A stretch of DNA of 54,694 bases from an uncultured Lachnospiraceae bacterium. GTDB taxonomy: Bacteria; Bacillota; Clostridia; Lachnospirales; Lachnospiraceae. The DNA lies in the NCBI GenBank assembly GCA_934385475.1, contig CAKRPS010000016.1:1-54694 (forward strand), written 5' to 3'. How positions within the stretch are numbered: position 1 is the first letter of the stretch; the number at the start of each line of letters is the position of its first letter. A program made the position numbers and the translations under genes. The notes beneath the pieces were generated by a model. It was not told where the DNA came from. It did no database searches and saw only the letters and a program-made list of their open reading frames with translations. Below, in pieces: positions 40,354-48,550 of the stretch.

Positions 40354-41256
40354 CTACTGGACACAGCCGATCAGTTCACCGATATCTTCTATCTGATACT
40401 GCTTCATATAGGCTTCTATTCCATCTATGATCTCGGTCGTTGCGTAGGGATTGACAAAATTCATTGCACCGACCGATACTGCTGTTGCCCCGGCCATCAG
40501 AAACTCGATCGCATCCTCAGCCGTCGCAATACCGCCCATTCCGATGATTGGGATCTTAACAGCCTGTGCACACTGATACACCATGCGTACCGCCACCGGC
40601 TTAATGGCCGGTCCGGACAGGCCGCCTGTCTTGTTTGCCAGTGCAAATTTTCTTCTGTGGATGTCAATCTTCATTCCCGTAATGGTATTGATCAGGGAAA
40701 TCGCATCACTTCCCGCCGCCTCCGCAGCTTTCGCCATCTCGGTAATATCCGTGACATTCGGGCTAAGCTTCATGATCACCGGCTGCTTTGCCTTCTTCTT
40801 GATCTGTGATGTGATATCATACAGGCAGTCTGCCTTTTGGCCAAAGGCAATGGCTCCCTCTTTTACATTCGGGCAGGATACGTTGATCTCCAGCATATCG
40901 ACATCCTCATCACCCAGTCTCTCCACAACCTCCAGATAATCTTCCACTGTTTTTCCACATACATTTACAATGACTCTGGTATCATATTTTTTCAGAAAAG
41001 GGATATCTCTCCTGACAAAAACATTGATCCCCGGATTCTGCAGCCCGATGGCATTGAGCATTCCCCCATAGGTCTCTGCTACCCTTGGGGTCGGATTCCC
41101 CGGCCACGGAACATTCGCTACGCCCTTTGTCACGACGGCACCAAGACGGTTTAAATCGACAAACTCTCCGTACTCCATACCGGAGCCAAAGGTTCCCGAT
41201 GCTGTCATGACAGGATTTTTGAACTCTACTCCCGCAATCGTCACCTTTGTATTCAT
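40354..41256 (-). CDS. pyrD: Dihydroorotate dehydrogenase B, catalytic subunit
   Basis: A 300-residue class 1B flavoenzyme oxidising dihydroorotate to orotate with NAD via PyrK. Signatures: NPVMTASGTFGSGMEYGEFV near the start, the active-site Cys in EINVSCPNVKEG (about residue 130), and FMN-binding IPIIGMGGIATAEDAIEFLM near the C-terminus. It overlaps the pyrK stop by one base (TGATG), the normal partner arrangement. Confidence 0.97.
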   Translation of the reverse strand: MNTKVTIAGVEFKNPVMTASGTFGSGMEYGEFVDLNRLGAVVTKGVANVPWPGNPTPRVAETYGGMLNAIGLQNPGINVFVRRDIPFLKKYDTRVIVNVCGKTVEDYLEVVERLGDEDVDMLEINVSCPNVKEGAIAFGQKADCLYDITSQIKKKAKQPVIMKLSPNVTDITEMAKAAEAAGSDAISLINTITGMKIDIHRRKFALANKTGGLSGPAIKPVAVRMVYQCAQAVKIPIIGMGGIATAEDAIEFLMAGATAVSVGAMNFVNPYATTEIIDGIEAYMKQYQIEDIGELIGCVQ

Positions 41257-42044
41257 CAGATCTCTACCTCCTTTGCATCAAATACCGGCCCATCCGTACA
41301 GATTCTGGCATTTTTTACATAGGAATGATGATCTACCTCTTTCGTCTTGCAGACACATCCCAGACAGGCACCTACTCCGCACGCCATCCTCTCCTCCAGA
41401 GAGATAAAGGCTTCCATATTATTCTCTGCCGCATACTGTTTAATGGCACGAAGCATCGGCATCGGCCCGCACGCCATGATCATATCTGCGGACAATCCCT
41501 GTTCTTTCACCACATCCAGCACATTTCCCTTTGTTCCGACGCTTCCATCCTCTGTCGCAACAAATACCTCGCCGTAACGCTCCAGATCCTCTCTGAGAAA
41601 GCATGCCTGATCACGATACCCTGCAATCACAGAGATCTCCGTCCCTTCCTGTAAGGAAAGCTCCTTTGCAAGCTCCAGCATAGGCGGGATTCCGATTCCT
41701 CCCCCCATGAGGAACACCTTCTTTCCTCTGGCATGTTCCAGTGGGAACCCATTTCCCAGCACACCGAGGATTTCCAGAAAGTCTCCTTCCTGATACGTTG
41801 CAAACTCTGCCGTTCCTTTTCCTGCGATACGATAGACCATCCGCAGCCGTTTTTGTTCCTTGTCCACCTCGCAGATACTGATTGGCCGCGGCAGCAGAGT
41901 GCTTGCATTATGCGGGTACAGGGCAAGAAACTGTCCTGCGCAGGCATCCTCTGCCAGCTCCGATTCGATCCACAGGTCATAGATCCGGTCTGCGATCTGC
42001 TTTTGAGACACAACCTTTGCCGTTACCTTTTTCTTCTGTGCCAT
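41256..42044 (-). CDS. pyrK: Dihydroorotate dehydrogenase B, electron transfer subunit
   Basis: A 262-residue FAD/2Fe-2S protein passing electrons from PyrD to NAD. The FAD-binding block is LLPRPISICEVDKEQ, the NAD-binding block FLMGGGIGIPPMLELAKEL, and the iron-sulphur cysteines lie in MACGVGACLGCVCKTK and the later ARICTDGPVF. The frame extends to 42074, but GGTGA (overlapping the pyrC stop) precedes the ATG at 42044, so that start is preferred. Confidence 0.96.
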   Translation of the reverse strand: MAQKKKVTAKVVSQKQIADRIYDLWIESELAEDACAGQFLALYPHNASTLLPRPISICEVDKEQKRLRMVYRIAGKGTAEFATYQEGDFLEILGVLGNGFPLEHARGKKVFLMGGGIGIPPMLELAKELSLQEGTEISVIAGYRDQACFLREDLERYGEVFVATEDGSVGTKGNVLDVVKEQGLSADMIMACGPMPMLRAIKQYAAENNMEAFISLEERMACGVGACLGCVCKTKEVDHHSYVKNARICTDGPVFDAKEVEI

Positions 42045-42048
42045 GCTG

Positions 42049-43347
42049 TCACCTTTCATCCTTTCGATATACAATCCTGCCGTTACAAATCGTGTAAGCT
42101 ACCACTCCCGGCATCCTTTCCCCGGTAAACGGGGTGTTGGAAGCCTTGGAAACATACTCTCCGGCAATCCATTCCCGGGCGGCATCAAAGACCACCAGAT
42201 CCGCCGGACCGCCTTCTGCCAGATACCCGGCATTGAGATGATAAAGCTTCGCCGGTGCAAGGCTCATCTTCCGGATCAGTTCCATCATCGTCAGATAGCC
42301 CTTCTTAACCAGTTCACGGATTCCAAGAGACAGGGAAAGCTCCAGCCCTATGATTCCGCTTGGTGCCTGCGTGAGCGGTTTCTCTTTCTCTTCCCTGCTG
42401 TGGGGTGCGTGATCTGTCGCGATCATGTCGATTGTTCCATCCTGCAATCCCTGGATGATGGCAAGCCGGTCTTCTTCCAGTCTGAGCGGCGGATTCATCT
42501 TCGCCAGCGTTCCATGCCTGCGCACAGCCTCCTGTGTCAGGGTAAAATGATGCGGGGTTGCCTCCGCATAGATATGTTCGCTTTTTTTCTTGGCCTGACG
42601 CACCAGATCAACAGCCTCTTTCGTACTGATATGCTGGATGGAGAGATCCGCCTCCTCTTTGAGCGCAATTTCCAGATCCCTCTGTACCATGAAAATCTCT
42701 GCTTCGCGCGGTGAGCCTTCTATTCCGAAGTGAACCGCCACCTCCCCGGCGTTGATTCCGTTATTTCCAATAAAAGCCGGATTTTCCTCATGCAGACTGA
42801 TCGGCCTGTTGAGGGCTGCTGCCTTTTGCAGTGCTTTTTGCAGGAGCTGTTCGTCCATCAGCGGTATTCCATCGTCGGTAAATCCTACCGCCCCGGCCTT
42901 ACACAGTGCTTCCATGTCTGTCAGTTCTTTTCCTGCCATTCCTTTTGTGACATTGGCACAGCTATAGACGTGAATTCCTGTGGTTTTCCCCTTCTCCAGA
43001 ACATAGGACAGTGTCTCTGTGGAATCTATCGGAGGCCTGGTATTTGCCATCATCACAACAGAGGTAAAGCCTCCTTTGGCGGCCGCTCTTGCCCCTGTCT
43101 CAATATCCTCTTTGTAGGTAAATCCCGGATCTCTGAAATGTACATGTACATCCACAAGCCCCGGGGTCACCGTCTGCCCCTTCAGATCTATCACCGTAAT
43201 GTCCGGCGTTTCTTTTATTTCCTCTGATCCTTCCTGCGGTGTCACTATCCTTTGGATGATTCCTTTTTCCTCATCGATCAGGATATTCCGGCAGCCTTCT
43301 TCCCCGCTTGCAGGATCGATCAGATATCCGTTCTTTAAATACAGCAT
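42049..43347 (-). CDS. pyrC: Dihydroorotase (class I)
   Basis: A 432-residue zinc amidohydrolase closing carbamoyl-aspartate to dihydroorotate. The metal motif is DVHVHFRDPGFTYKEDIETG (about residues 56-75), followed by MMANTRPPID and the later catalytic ATDHAPHSREEKE. Start MLYLKNGYLIDP at 43347 has AAAGG 5 nt upstream; the ATG at 43389 lies upstream of the predicted transcript start. It is first in a pyrC-pyrK-pyrD operon with a leader of only ~25 nt, so there is no room for a PyrR-type attenuator. Confidence 0.96.
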   Translation of the reverse strand: MLYLKNGYLIDPASGEEGCRNILIDEEKGIIQRIVTPQEGSEEIKETPDITVIDLKGQTVTPGLVDVHVHFRDPGFTYKEDIETGARAAAKGGFTSVVMMANTRPPIDSTETLSYVLEKGKTTGIHVYSCANVTKGMAGKELTDMEALCKAGAVGFTDDGIPLMDEQLLQKALQKAAALNRPISLHEENPAFIGNNGINAGEVAVHFGIEGSPREAEIFMVQRDLEIALKEEADLSIQHISTKEAVDLVRQAKKKSEHIYAEATPHHFTLTQEAVRRHGTLAKMNPPLRLEEDRLAIIQGLQDGTIDMIATDHAPHSREEKEKPLTQAPSGIIGLELSLSLGIRELVKKGYLTMMELIRKMSLAPAKLYHLNAGYLAEGGPADLVVFDAAREWIAGEYVSKASNTPFTGERMPGVVAYTICNGRIVYRKDER

Positions 43348-43379
43348 TTGTACCTTTACCCTTCTTTTATTTCTTTCAT

Positions 43380-43408
43380 AATTTACCATATCCGGCGTGA
43401 TTTCTCAA
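43380..43408 (-). promoter_or_regulatory. Promoter of the pyrCKD operon
   Basis: On the minus strand TTGAGA (43403-43408) and TAAATT (43380-43385) are separated by 17 bp, with the start predicted near 43373. Confidence 0.6.
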
Positions 43409-43436
43409 CCGGAATGCAAGGTTTTGTCCTCGCCGC

Positions 43437-43862
43437 TCACTCGAAAACAACCGGCTTGTCAACAAATTCCAGTTTTATCACAATATAGGGATAACTGGCA
43501 ACCGGGCTGCTTTTTTCTTCCGGCTCCGGACCGATCAGATCCGTATCCACATAGACTGCATTGGACGTTTCATACACTTCCTTCACTGCGATGCTGTAGC
43601 CTCCGGTCTGCTGCACTCCGTATCCAATACAGACGTACAAAAAGCCCCGGTCCTCAAAGGTCATCTTGAATGTTCCTTCCTTTTTCTGCTCAATCGCAGA
43701 CAACAGTTCCTCCGGAATATTGTCCTCCGCGATGATCGTGTACTCCAGATCCTTTATCTTTTCCATTGTATCCTGCTGTTTTCCACAGGCGATCACGGCT
43801 GTTGCTACAAAACAGATCAGGCAGACGCTGAAAAGTCTTTTGGTATAATCACTCCATCCCAT
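43437..43862 (-). CDS. Lipoprotein with PrcB-like C-terminal domain
   Basis: A 141-residue precursor with a lipoprotein signal (LICFVATAVIACG, Cys at 26). The C-terminal ~70 residues (FLYVCIGYGVQQTGGYSIAV, then KEVYETSNAVYVDTDLIGPE) match the small beta-domain of PrcB-type proteins, which in other bacteria bind a secreted protease. No protease gene is adjacent. It is a single gene, divergent from plsC and just upstream of the pyr promoter on the same strand. Its function here is unknown. Confidence 0.75.
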   Translation of the reverse strand: MGWSDYTKRLFSVCLICFVATAVIACGKQQDTMEKIKDLEYTIIAEDNIPEELLSAIEQKKEGTFKMTFEDRGFLYVCIGYGVQQTGGYSIAVKEVYETSNAVYVDTDLIGPEPEEKSSPVASYPYIVIKLEFVDKPVVFE

Positions 43863-43926
43863 AGATTTCCTCCATGTGATAACACTTATTACCTAATCTA
43901 TTATTTCCAAACACGCTCTATGCCTA

Positions 43927-43955
43927 TTGATTTATGGGATATGAACAGATAAAAT
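43927..43955 (+). promoter_or_regulatory. Promoter of plsC
   Basis: TTGATT (43927-43932), 17 bp, and TAAAAT (43950-43955) lie 37 bp upstream of the plsC ATG. Confidence 0.72.
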
Positions 43956-43991
43956 AGACATAGTGATCCCATTCAGGAAGGATAAAATATT

Positions 43992-44726
43992 ATGATTCGA
44001 TTTATCATCGTTGCACTTTTTGTCGTACTTTTTCTCATTTGCAGCATCCCGCTGCTGATCGCAGAGTATATCATCGGCAAGTTTAATATGGATGTCAAAA
44101 ACCGCAGCTCACTGGCCATTGTAAACTGGGCCTTCCGCTGTGTTCTCTTTCTGGCCGGCACTTCCGTGACCGTCCTCGGCGAAGAAAATGTTCCCAAGGA
44201 TGAACCTGTCCTTTATATTGGAAACCACAGAAGCTATTTCGACATTGTCATGACCTATGTCCGTGTTCCCAGACCCACCGGCTACATTGCCAAAGTGGAA
44301 ATGCAGAAAATTCCGCTTCTTTCCAACTGGATGCGAAATCTGCACTGCCTGTTTCTGGACCGCACGGATATCAAACAGGGCATGAAAACCATTCTGAGCG
44401 CCATCGACAAGATCAAATCGGGAATTTCTATCTGCATTTTCCCCGAGGGCACCAGAAGCAGAGTTCCGGACACCTTTCTGGAGTTTCACGACGGCAGCTT
44501 CAAGGTTGCCGAAAAAACAGGCTGTCCGATCATTCCCATGTCCATCAACAATGCCGGGGCCATCTTCGAGGAACATATGCCGAAGATCCGGAAGACACAC
44601 GTTGTCATTGAGTATGGCAAGCCGATCTACACTAAGGAGCTGGATAAAGAGGCACGCCGCCATATCGGTACTACCGTGCAGGATATCATCAAGGAAATGT
44701 ACTTCAAAAACAAAGAGCTGGTATAA
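43992..44726 (+). CDS. plsC: 1-acyl-sn-glycerol-3-phosphate acyltransferase
   Basis: A 244-residue membrane-associated enzyme acylating lysophosphatidic acid. An N-terminal helix (IRFIIVALFVVLFLICSIPL) precedes the HX4D motif in GNHRSYFDIVM (about residue 77) and the FPEGTRSR motif (about residue 153), then GCPIIPMSINNAG. Size and motif spacing are those of a normal PlsC, unlike the extended paralogue at 2703. AGGAAGG precedes the ATG. Monocistronic. Confidence 0.93.
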   Translation: MIRFIIVALFVVLFLICSIPLLIAEYIIGKFNMDVKNRSSLAIVNWAFRCVLFLAGTSVTVLGEENVPKDEPVLYIGNHRSYFDIVMTYVRVPRPTGYIAKVEMQKIPLLSNWMRNLHCLFLDRTDIKQGMKTILSAIDKIKSGISICIFPEGTRSRVPDTFLEFHDGSFKVAEKTGCPIIPMSINNAGAIFEEHMPKIRKTHVVIEYGKPIYTKELDKEARRHIGTTVQDIIKEMYFKNKELV

Positions 44727-44741
44727 CCAGCTCTTTTCTTT
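44712..44741 (+). terminator. Terminator of plsC
   Basis: A perfect AAAGAGCTGGT/ACCAGCTCTTT hairpin with 3-nt loop overlaps the plsC stop codon and is followed by TTCTTTAT. It also lies at the end of the convergent GH9-like gene. Confidence 0.88.
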
Positions 44742-44753
44742 ATCGCTCTGTTT

Positions 44754-46340
44754 TCAGTTCTGCGTCTGATCCAGAACTGCACTCAGAACCAGGATCAGTT
44801 CTGCATTCAGATCGATCTGGTTCATAATGCCCAGCTTTTCATCGATCTCCAGATAACTCTTCTTTCCCACATTGTCAAGATAACTCACGGAATTGAGATT
44901 TCGTCCGAGAAAATAGTGCAGATAATTTTCAAGGACTGTCGTATATTCATGGTTGGTGATAATATGATCCACCACAGAAAGCCGGATCACATCGTCCAGC
45001 AGTCCCGCGCACCCTTCCTCGCCTTTTTCCCGATCGACAAAGAGCTTGGACGCCTTGGACGCATAAGAAATATCCTCTGCCTCGTGCAGCAGTATCTTGA
45101 TCATTGTATTGCACAGATTGACATCCACCTTCTGTTTGGTGGCAAGATAAGTTGTCACCCCGCGGAAAACAGCGTCATTGTCCATATCAGGAGCCGGATT
45201 CTCCGACAGATACTTCAAGACAACTCCCTGATAACCGTAAGCTCCCGTGGCACGGTACAACTCCGTAGAAGCATAGAAATACTTTTCTTCCTCCACATCC
45301 TGCAGATACTGCTGTGCATACCGGTACGCACGGTCTGCTGCTTTCAGGCAGCGGTTTGCATAATCCCAGTCGTAATTCTGATAAAGATAACTGAATTTCG
45401 CCATGGTGGCTGCAAATTCAATGGTCGCATCCATATGGATCCCATCCACATAAAGCAACGTTCCCCCGGTGGCATTGTCCACGGTACTGACCGATGCATA
45501 GACGGCTCCGCTGGTGACATCCTGCATTTTCAACAGCCAGTTCACCTCATACCGGATTTCGTCCAAAATGTCCGGAATTTCATTCCCACTCTCGGGGATT
45601 CCCACTTCATCTCCGAAAACCTCTGGGTACAGTTCATATGCCATCAGAAGGCTGTTGATCGCCTGACACCCCTGTACAACATTTTTCCCACCGTTTTCAT
45701 CCATATGCCATCCACCGGATACATCCAGCTTTACAGAAGCGTCCGACTTCAGCTGTGCCTCCCTGGTATGGCAGGCATTATGCGCCGCACCTCCCGCATA
45801 TTCCGAAGACAGCACCATTCCGCAGCGGTTGAGATAATACTGTTTACAGGCATTTTCAAGCAGCTCCTCATAGGGGTTCTCCATAATCTGAAACGAATAG
45901 GATCTCCCTACTATTTCTGACCGTATGTAATACTCTCCAATTTCATCAAGATCCGAAAAATCGCCATAGCTGATGTAACTGCCCGTGACATCATCGTATC
46001 CCTTTTTGTCTATCACCCCACGGTAAACTCTCCTGCCGGTCTGTGTCTCTATCACATCGAAGTTTTCCCCCAGATCCTCGCCCTCCAGGATCGCCACCTT
46101 GCTGCTTCCCACGGCATATCCCAGTTGATCCACCAAAATAGATGGCTTACTCATAGGAATCTCATAGGAAAAATCCGATTCAAGACCAAGCGTGGTAAAC
46201 TCCTCTCCACTGCCGCTGTCTCCCGAAAACGGAGCGGCCGCATAACCGCAGCCGGTCATTCCAAGCAACAGCAGCACCGGAAGAAGGCTGATTCCTACAC
46301 GGTATTTTTTTTTCTTCTCTTTTGTTTTGACACTGCACAT
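44754..46340 (-). CDS. GH9-like lipoprotein with degenerate catalytic motifs
   Basis: A 528-residue precursor with a lipobox (LLLLGMTGCG, Cys at about 31). An N-terminal CelD_N Ig-like domain (about 60-155: SKPSILVDQLGYAVGSSKVA) is followed by an (alpha/alpha)6 GH9-type domain (155-520) with CHTREAQ, DVSGGWHMDENGGKNVVQGC and GIPESGNEIPDILDEIRYEV. Active GH9 enzymes carry WxDAGDxxK here, with the catalytic Asp pair, and end with NEVAIxWNA containing the acid Glu. In this protein these read GWHMDENGGK and MNQIDLNAEL, so the acid Glu appears lost and the Asp pair altered. A sugar- or peptidoglycan-binding pseudo-enzyme, or a changed activity, is likely. It follows the amidohydrolase by 15 bp. 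Confidence 0.82.
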   Translation of the reverse strand: MCSVKTKEKKKKYRVGISLLPVLLLLGMTGCGYAAAPFSGDSGSGEEFTTLGLESDFSYEIPMSKPSILVDQLGYAVGSSKVAILEGEDLGENFDVIETQTGRRVYRGVIDKKGYDDVTGSYISYGDFSDLDEIGEYYIRSEIVGRSYSFQIMENPYEELLENACKQYYLNRCGMVLSSEYAGGAAHNACHTREAQLKSDASVKLDVSGGWHMDENGGKNVVQGCQAINSLLMAYELYPEVFGDEVGIPESGNEIPDILDEIRYEVNWLLKMQDVTSGAVYASVSTVDNATGGTLLYVDGIHMDATIEFAATMAKFSYLYQNYDWDYANRCLKAADRAYRYAQQYLQDVEEEKYFYASTELYRATGAYGYQGVVLKYLSENPAPDMDNDAVFRGVTTYLATKQKVDVNLCNTMIKILLHEAEDISYASKASKLFVDREKGEEGCAGLLDDVIRLSVVDHIITNHEYTTVLENYLHYFLGRNLNSVSYLDNVGKKSYLEIDEKLGIMNQIDLNAELILVLSAVLDQTQN

Positions 46341-46355
46341 ACCCGTTCTTGATCT

Positions 46356-47540
46356 CTATGCCTTTCTTTGAGCATCCTCATCATAATATACCACGTTTCC
46401 CTCAATAATGGTATATAAAGTCCGGGTAAATACCTCCATCGGATTCCCGTCAAAAATCGCGACATCACCGTCTTTGCCGACACTCAGGCTTCCTACACGT
46501 TCTTCCACGCCGCATATTCTGGCTGCATTGATGGTGATCGCCCGCATCCCGTCCTCCATAGACATTCCGGTCTTAACCGCAAGTCCTGCGCACAGGGGCA
46601 GATATTGTATCCTGGACACCGGATGATCGGTTGTAACCGCCGTCAGAATCCCGGCATTGCTGAGCAGCCCTGCCGTCTTAAAGGCCATATTCCGGACTTC
46701 AATCTTATTCCGGCTAGCCATATCCGGGCCTACAATCGCCGGAAAACCGCTCTCTTGCAGTTCTTCTAAAATAAAATGTCCTTCACTGCAATGGTCGAGC
46801 GTCATTTTCAGGCCGAATTCCTTTGCGATCCTTACTGCCGTCAATATATCATCCGCGCGGTGTGCATGTGCCTTGAGCGGTATCTCACCCCGCAGGACCG
46901 GCAGCCAGCACTCATAGCGAAAATCCTTCTCTGCTTCCGGATTCTTCTCCTGTTTGCTCTGATACTGTTTTGCTTTGTACAGTTCTTCCCGCAGCATGGA
47001 TGCAATAGCCATACGCGTTGAGGGTGAAGTATTCTGATCCGAATAATTCACCTTCGGATTTTCTCCAAAAGCAATCTTCATCGCTGCCGGAGCCTTTACG
47101 ATCATCTTGTCAATACATCTGCCATATGTCTTGATAAAGGCAAACTGCCCGCCTACCACATTGGAGCTTCCCGGACCGACCATGGCCGATGTGATCCCCG
47201 CCTGCAATGCGTCCTTAAATGCCGCATCCATCGGATTGATCGCATCAATCGCTCTGAGCTGTGGAGTGATGGGGTCAACTGTCTCATTACAGTCGTCCCC
47301 CTCCATTCCCTTCTTTTCTTCCGTGATCCCCATATGGCAGTGTGCCTCGATAATGCCCGGCATCACCAGATTCCCTTTTGCATCGATCACCTGTGCCTTA
47401 CTGTTCTCATACAGAGTCTTCTGATCACATTCTTTCATATCACCGATCGCTACAATCTTGCCCTGCTCAATCTCCAGATAGCCGTCCTCGTAGTCCTGCT
47501 GCTCCATTGTCTTGATTTTTCCGTGTATAATGACAAGCAT
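46356..47540 (-). CDS. Metal-dependent amidohydrolase
   Basis: A 394-residue amidohydrolase-superfamily enzyme (imidazolonepropionase/adenine-deaminase-like branch). The first metal motif is PGIIEAHCHMGI (about residues 62-73), then KAHAHRADDILTA, TLDHCSEGHF and VTTDHPVSR with the expected His and Asp ligands. The C-terminal beta piece VGSLSVGKDGDVAIFDGNPM is typical. Cytoplasmic, substrate unknown. GGGAGAAAAGG precedes the ATG; it is 15 bp after the SpoIIQ-type gene and 15 bp before the GH9-like gene. Confidence 0.9.
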   Translation of the reverse strand: MLVIIHGKIKTMEQQDYEDGYLEIEQGKIVAIGDMKECDQKTLYENSKAQVIDAKGNLVMPGIIEAHCHMGITEEKKGMEGDDCNETVDPITPQLRAIDAINPMDAAFKDALQAGITSAMVGPGSSNVVGGQFAFIKTYGRCIDKMIVKAPAAMKIAFGENPKVNYSDQNTSPSTRMAIASMLREELYKAKQYQSKQEKNPEAEKDFRYECWLPVLRGEIPLKAHAHRADDILTAVRIAKEFGLKMTLDHCSEGHFILEELQESGFPAIVGPDMASRNKIEVRNMAFKTAGLLSNAGILTAVTTDHPVSRIQYLPLCAGLAVKTGMSMEDGMRAITINAARICGVEERVGSLSVGKDGDVAIFDGNPMEVFTRTLYTIIEGNVVYYDEDAQRKA

Positions 47541-47555
47541 CCTTTTCTCCCTGCC

Positions 47556-48491
47556 TTATGCTCCGAGCTTACTCATCGGATTAATCGGTTGTCCATCCTT
47601 TGTCAGCTTCAGATAGATATTGCTTCCTTCCACACTGTAGTACTTGGTAGGGTTTGCTACCGTAGCGATCATATCGCCTGTCTTTACATAGCTGCCCTCC
47701 GATACCGTAATGTTGTCGAGCTGTCCATAGGTCAGTTCATACCCATTGCCCAGATCCATCACAACGGTGTTGCCCAGCATCGGATCATAACCCACCGAGG
47801 TTACCCTTCCATCTGCGGCAGCGGCAATATTGTCTCCTACCGGTGCAGAGATCACAATGGCGGGATTGTATTTATACTGCTCAAGTGTCGGGAAATAGAT
47901 GGTCTTGTCCATGCTGAAGTTGATCAGTACATCTCCTACAACCGGCCATACAAGGCCCTTTTCTTCGCTGAAATCCAGAGCAGGCTGCACGGTTGTGGAA
48001 ATCGCTTCTGCTGTCTGTCCTTCCAAAGAGGCGTCTGCTGTGTCATTTTTCTCATCAAACATTCCCTCTTCGTTCTTTTCTTCGTCCTTTTTCTCGCTCT
48101 TTTCCACTTTATTATCTTTTTTTTCTTCCTCTTTCTGTCCTGCCTTATTATTTTCGTCCGTGTTCTTTTTCTCGTTTTCTTTATTCTCTTGCGAGTCTCC
48201 GTTCTCTACCTTCATAGAGTTTGCTTCCTGAAAACTGGGATCATAATCCAGATCATCTGTCCCCACTTCCGCAAAGAGGGTATCCAGATCTTCACCAGGC
48301 ATCAAAGCGTCCGCACTCTCCTGCGTACCCTCTTCAATCGCTTCCAGATCTACGATATACTCCTGCTTTTCTGCCCTGTTATTTCCTTTTATAAAAATTC
48401 CGGTTGCAGTCAACGCAGTCAGAACCAGAACAGACGAAGTCAGCATGACAATTCTCTCTTTCCTAGCACCATTTCTGTTTTTTCTATACAT
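47556..48491 (-). CDS. spoIIQ: SpoIIQ-like LytM/M23 domain protein, catalytic residues lost
   Basis: A 311-residue protein with one N-terminal transmembrane helix (ERIVMLTSSVLVLTALTATG), a long Lys/Glu-rich low-complexity spacer (~95-165) and a C-terminal LytM fold (~180-305: LVWPVVGDVLINFSMDKTIY, then VGDNIAAAADGRVTSVG and VSEGSYVKTGDMIATV). This layout and its position next to spoIID match SpoIIQ, the forespore-membrane partner of SpoIIIAH during engulfment. The metal ligands are gone: the motif normally YxHL reads YGQLDN and the HxH position reads NIYLKL. The role is therefore structural. AGGAGG precedes the ATG. Confidence 0.82.
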   Translation of the reverse strand: MYRKNRNGARKERIVMLTSSVLVLTALTATGIFIKGNNRAEKQEYIVDLEAIEEGTQESADALMPGEDLDTLFAEVGTDDLDYDPSFQEANSMKVENGDSQENKENEKKNTDENNKAGQKEEEKKDNKVEKSEKKDEEKNEEGMFDEKNDTADASLEGQTAEAISTTVQPALDFSEEKGLVWPVVGDVLINFSMDKTIYFPTLEQYKYNPAIVISAPVGDNIAAAADGRVTSVGYDPMLGNTVVMDLGNGYELTYGQLDNITVSEGSYVKTGDMIATVANPTKYYSVEGSNIYLKLTKDGQPINPMSKLGA

Positions 48492-48521
48492 TACTTTTGC
48501 CTCCTGTTGTATTTATGGTGT

Positions 48522-48550
48522 TAGTCTTTCCCAGATTTGTCTCATTATTC
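48522..48550 (-). promoter_or_regulatory. Possible sigma-F-type promoter of the SpoIIQ-like gene
   Basis: On the minus strand GGAAAGACTA (48522-48531) fits the sigma-F/G -10 pattern GGnnAnAMTR fully, with GAATA (48546-48550) 14 bp upstream as a -35. The spacing is slightly short, so this is tentative. Confidence 0.38.

Noticed and set aside
47990..48230. Coding repeat or frameshift in the Lys/Glu-rich stretch of the SpoIIQ-like gene
   Set aside because: The frame is continuous; low-complexity charged spacers are normal between the anchor and the LytM domain.
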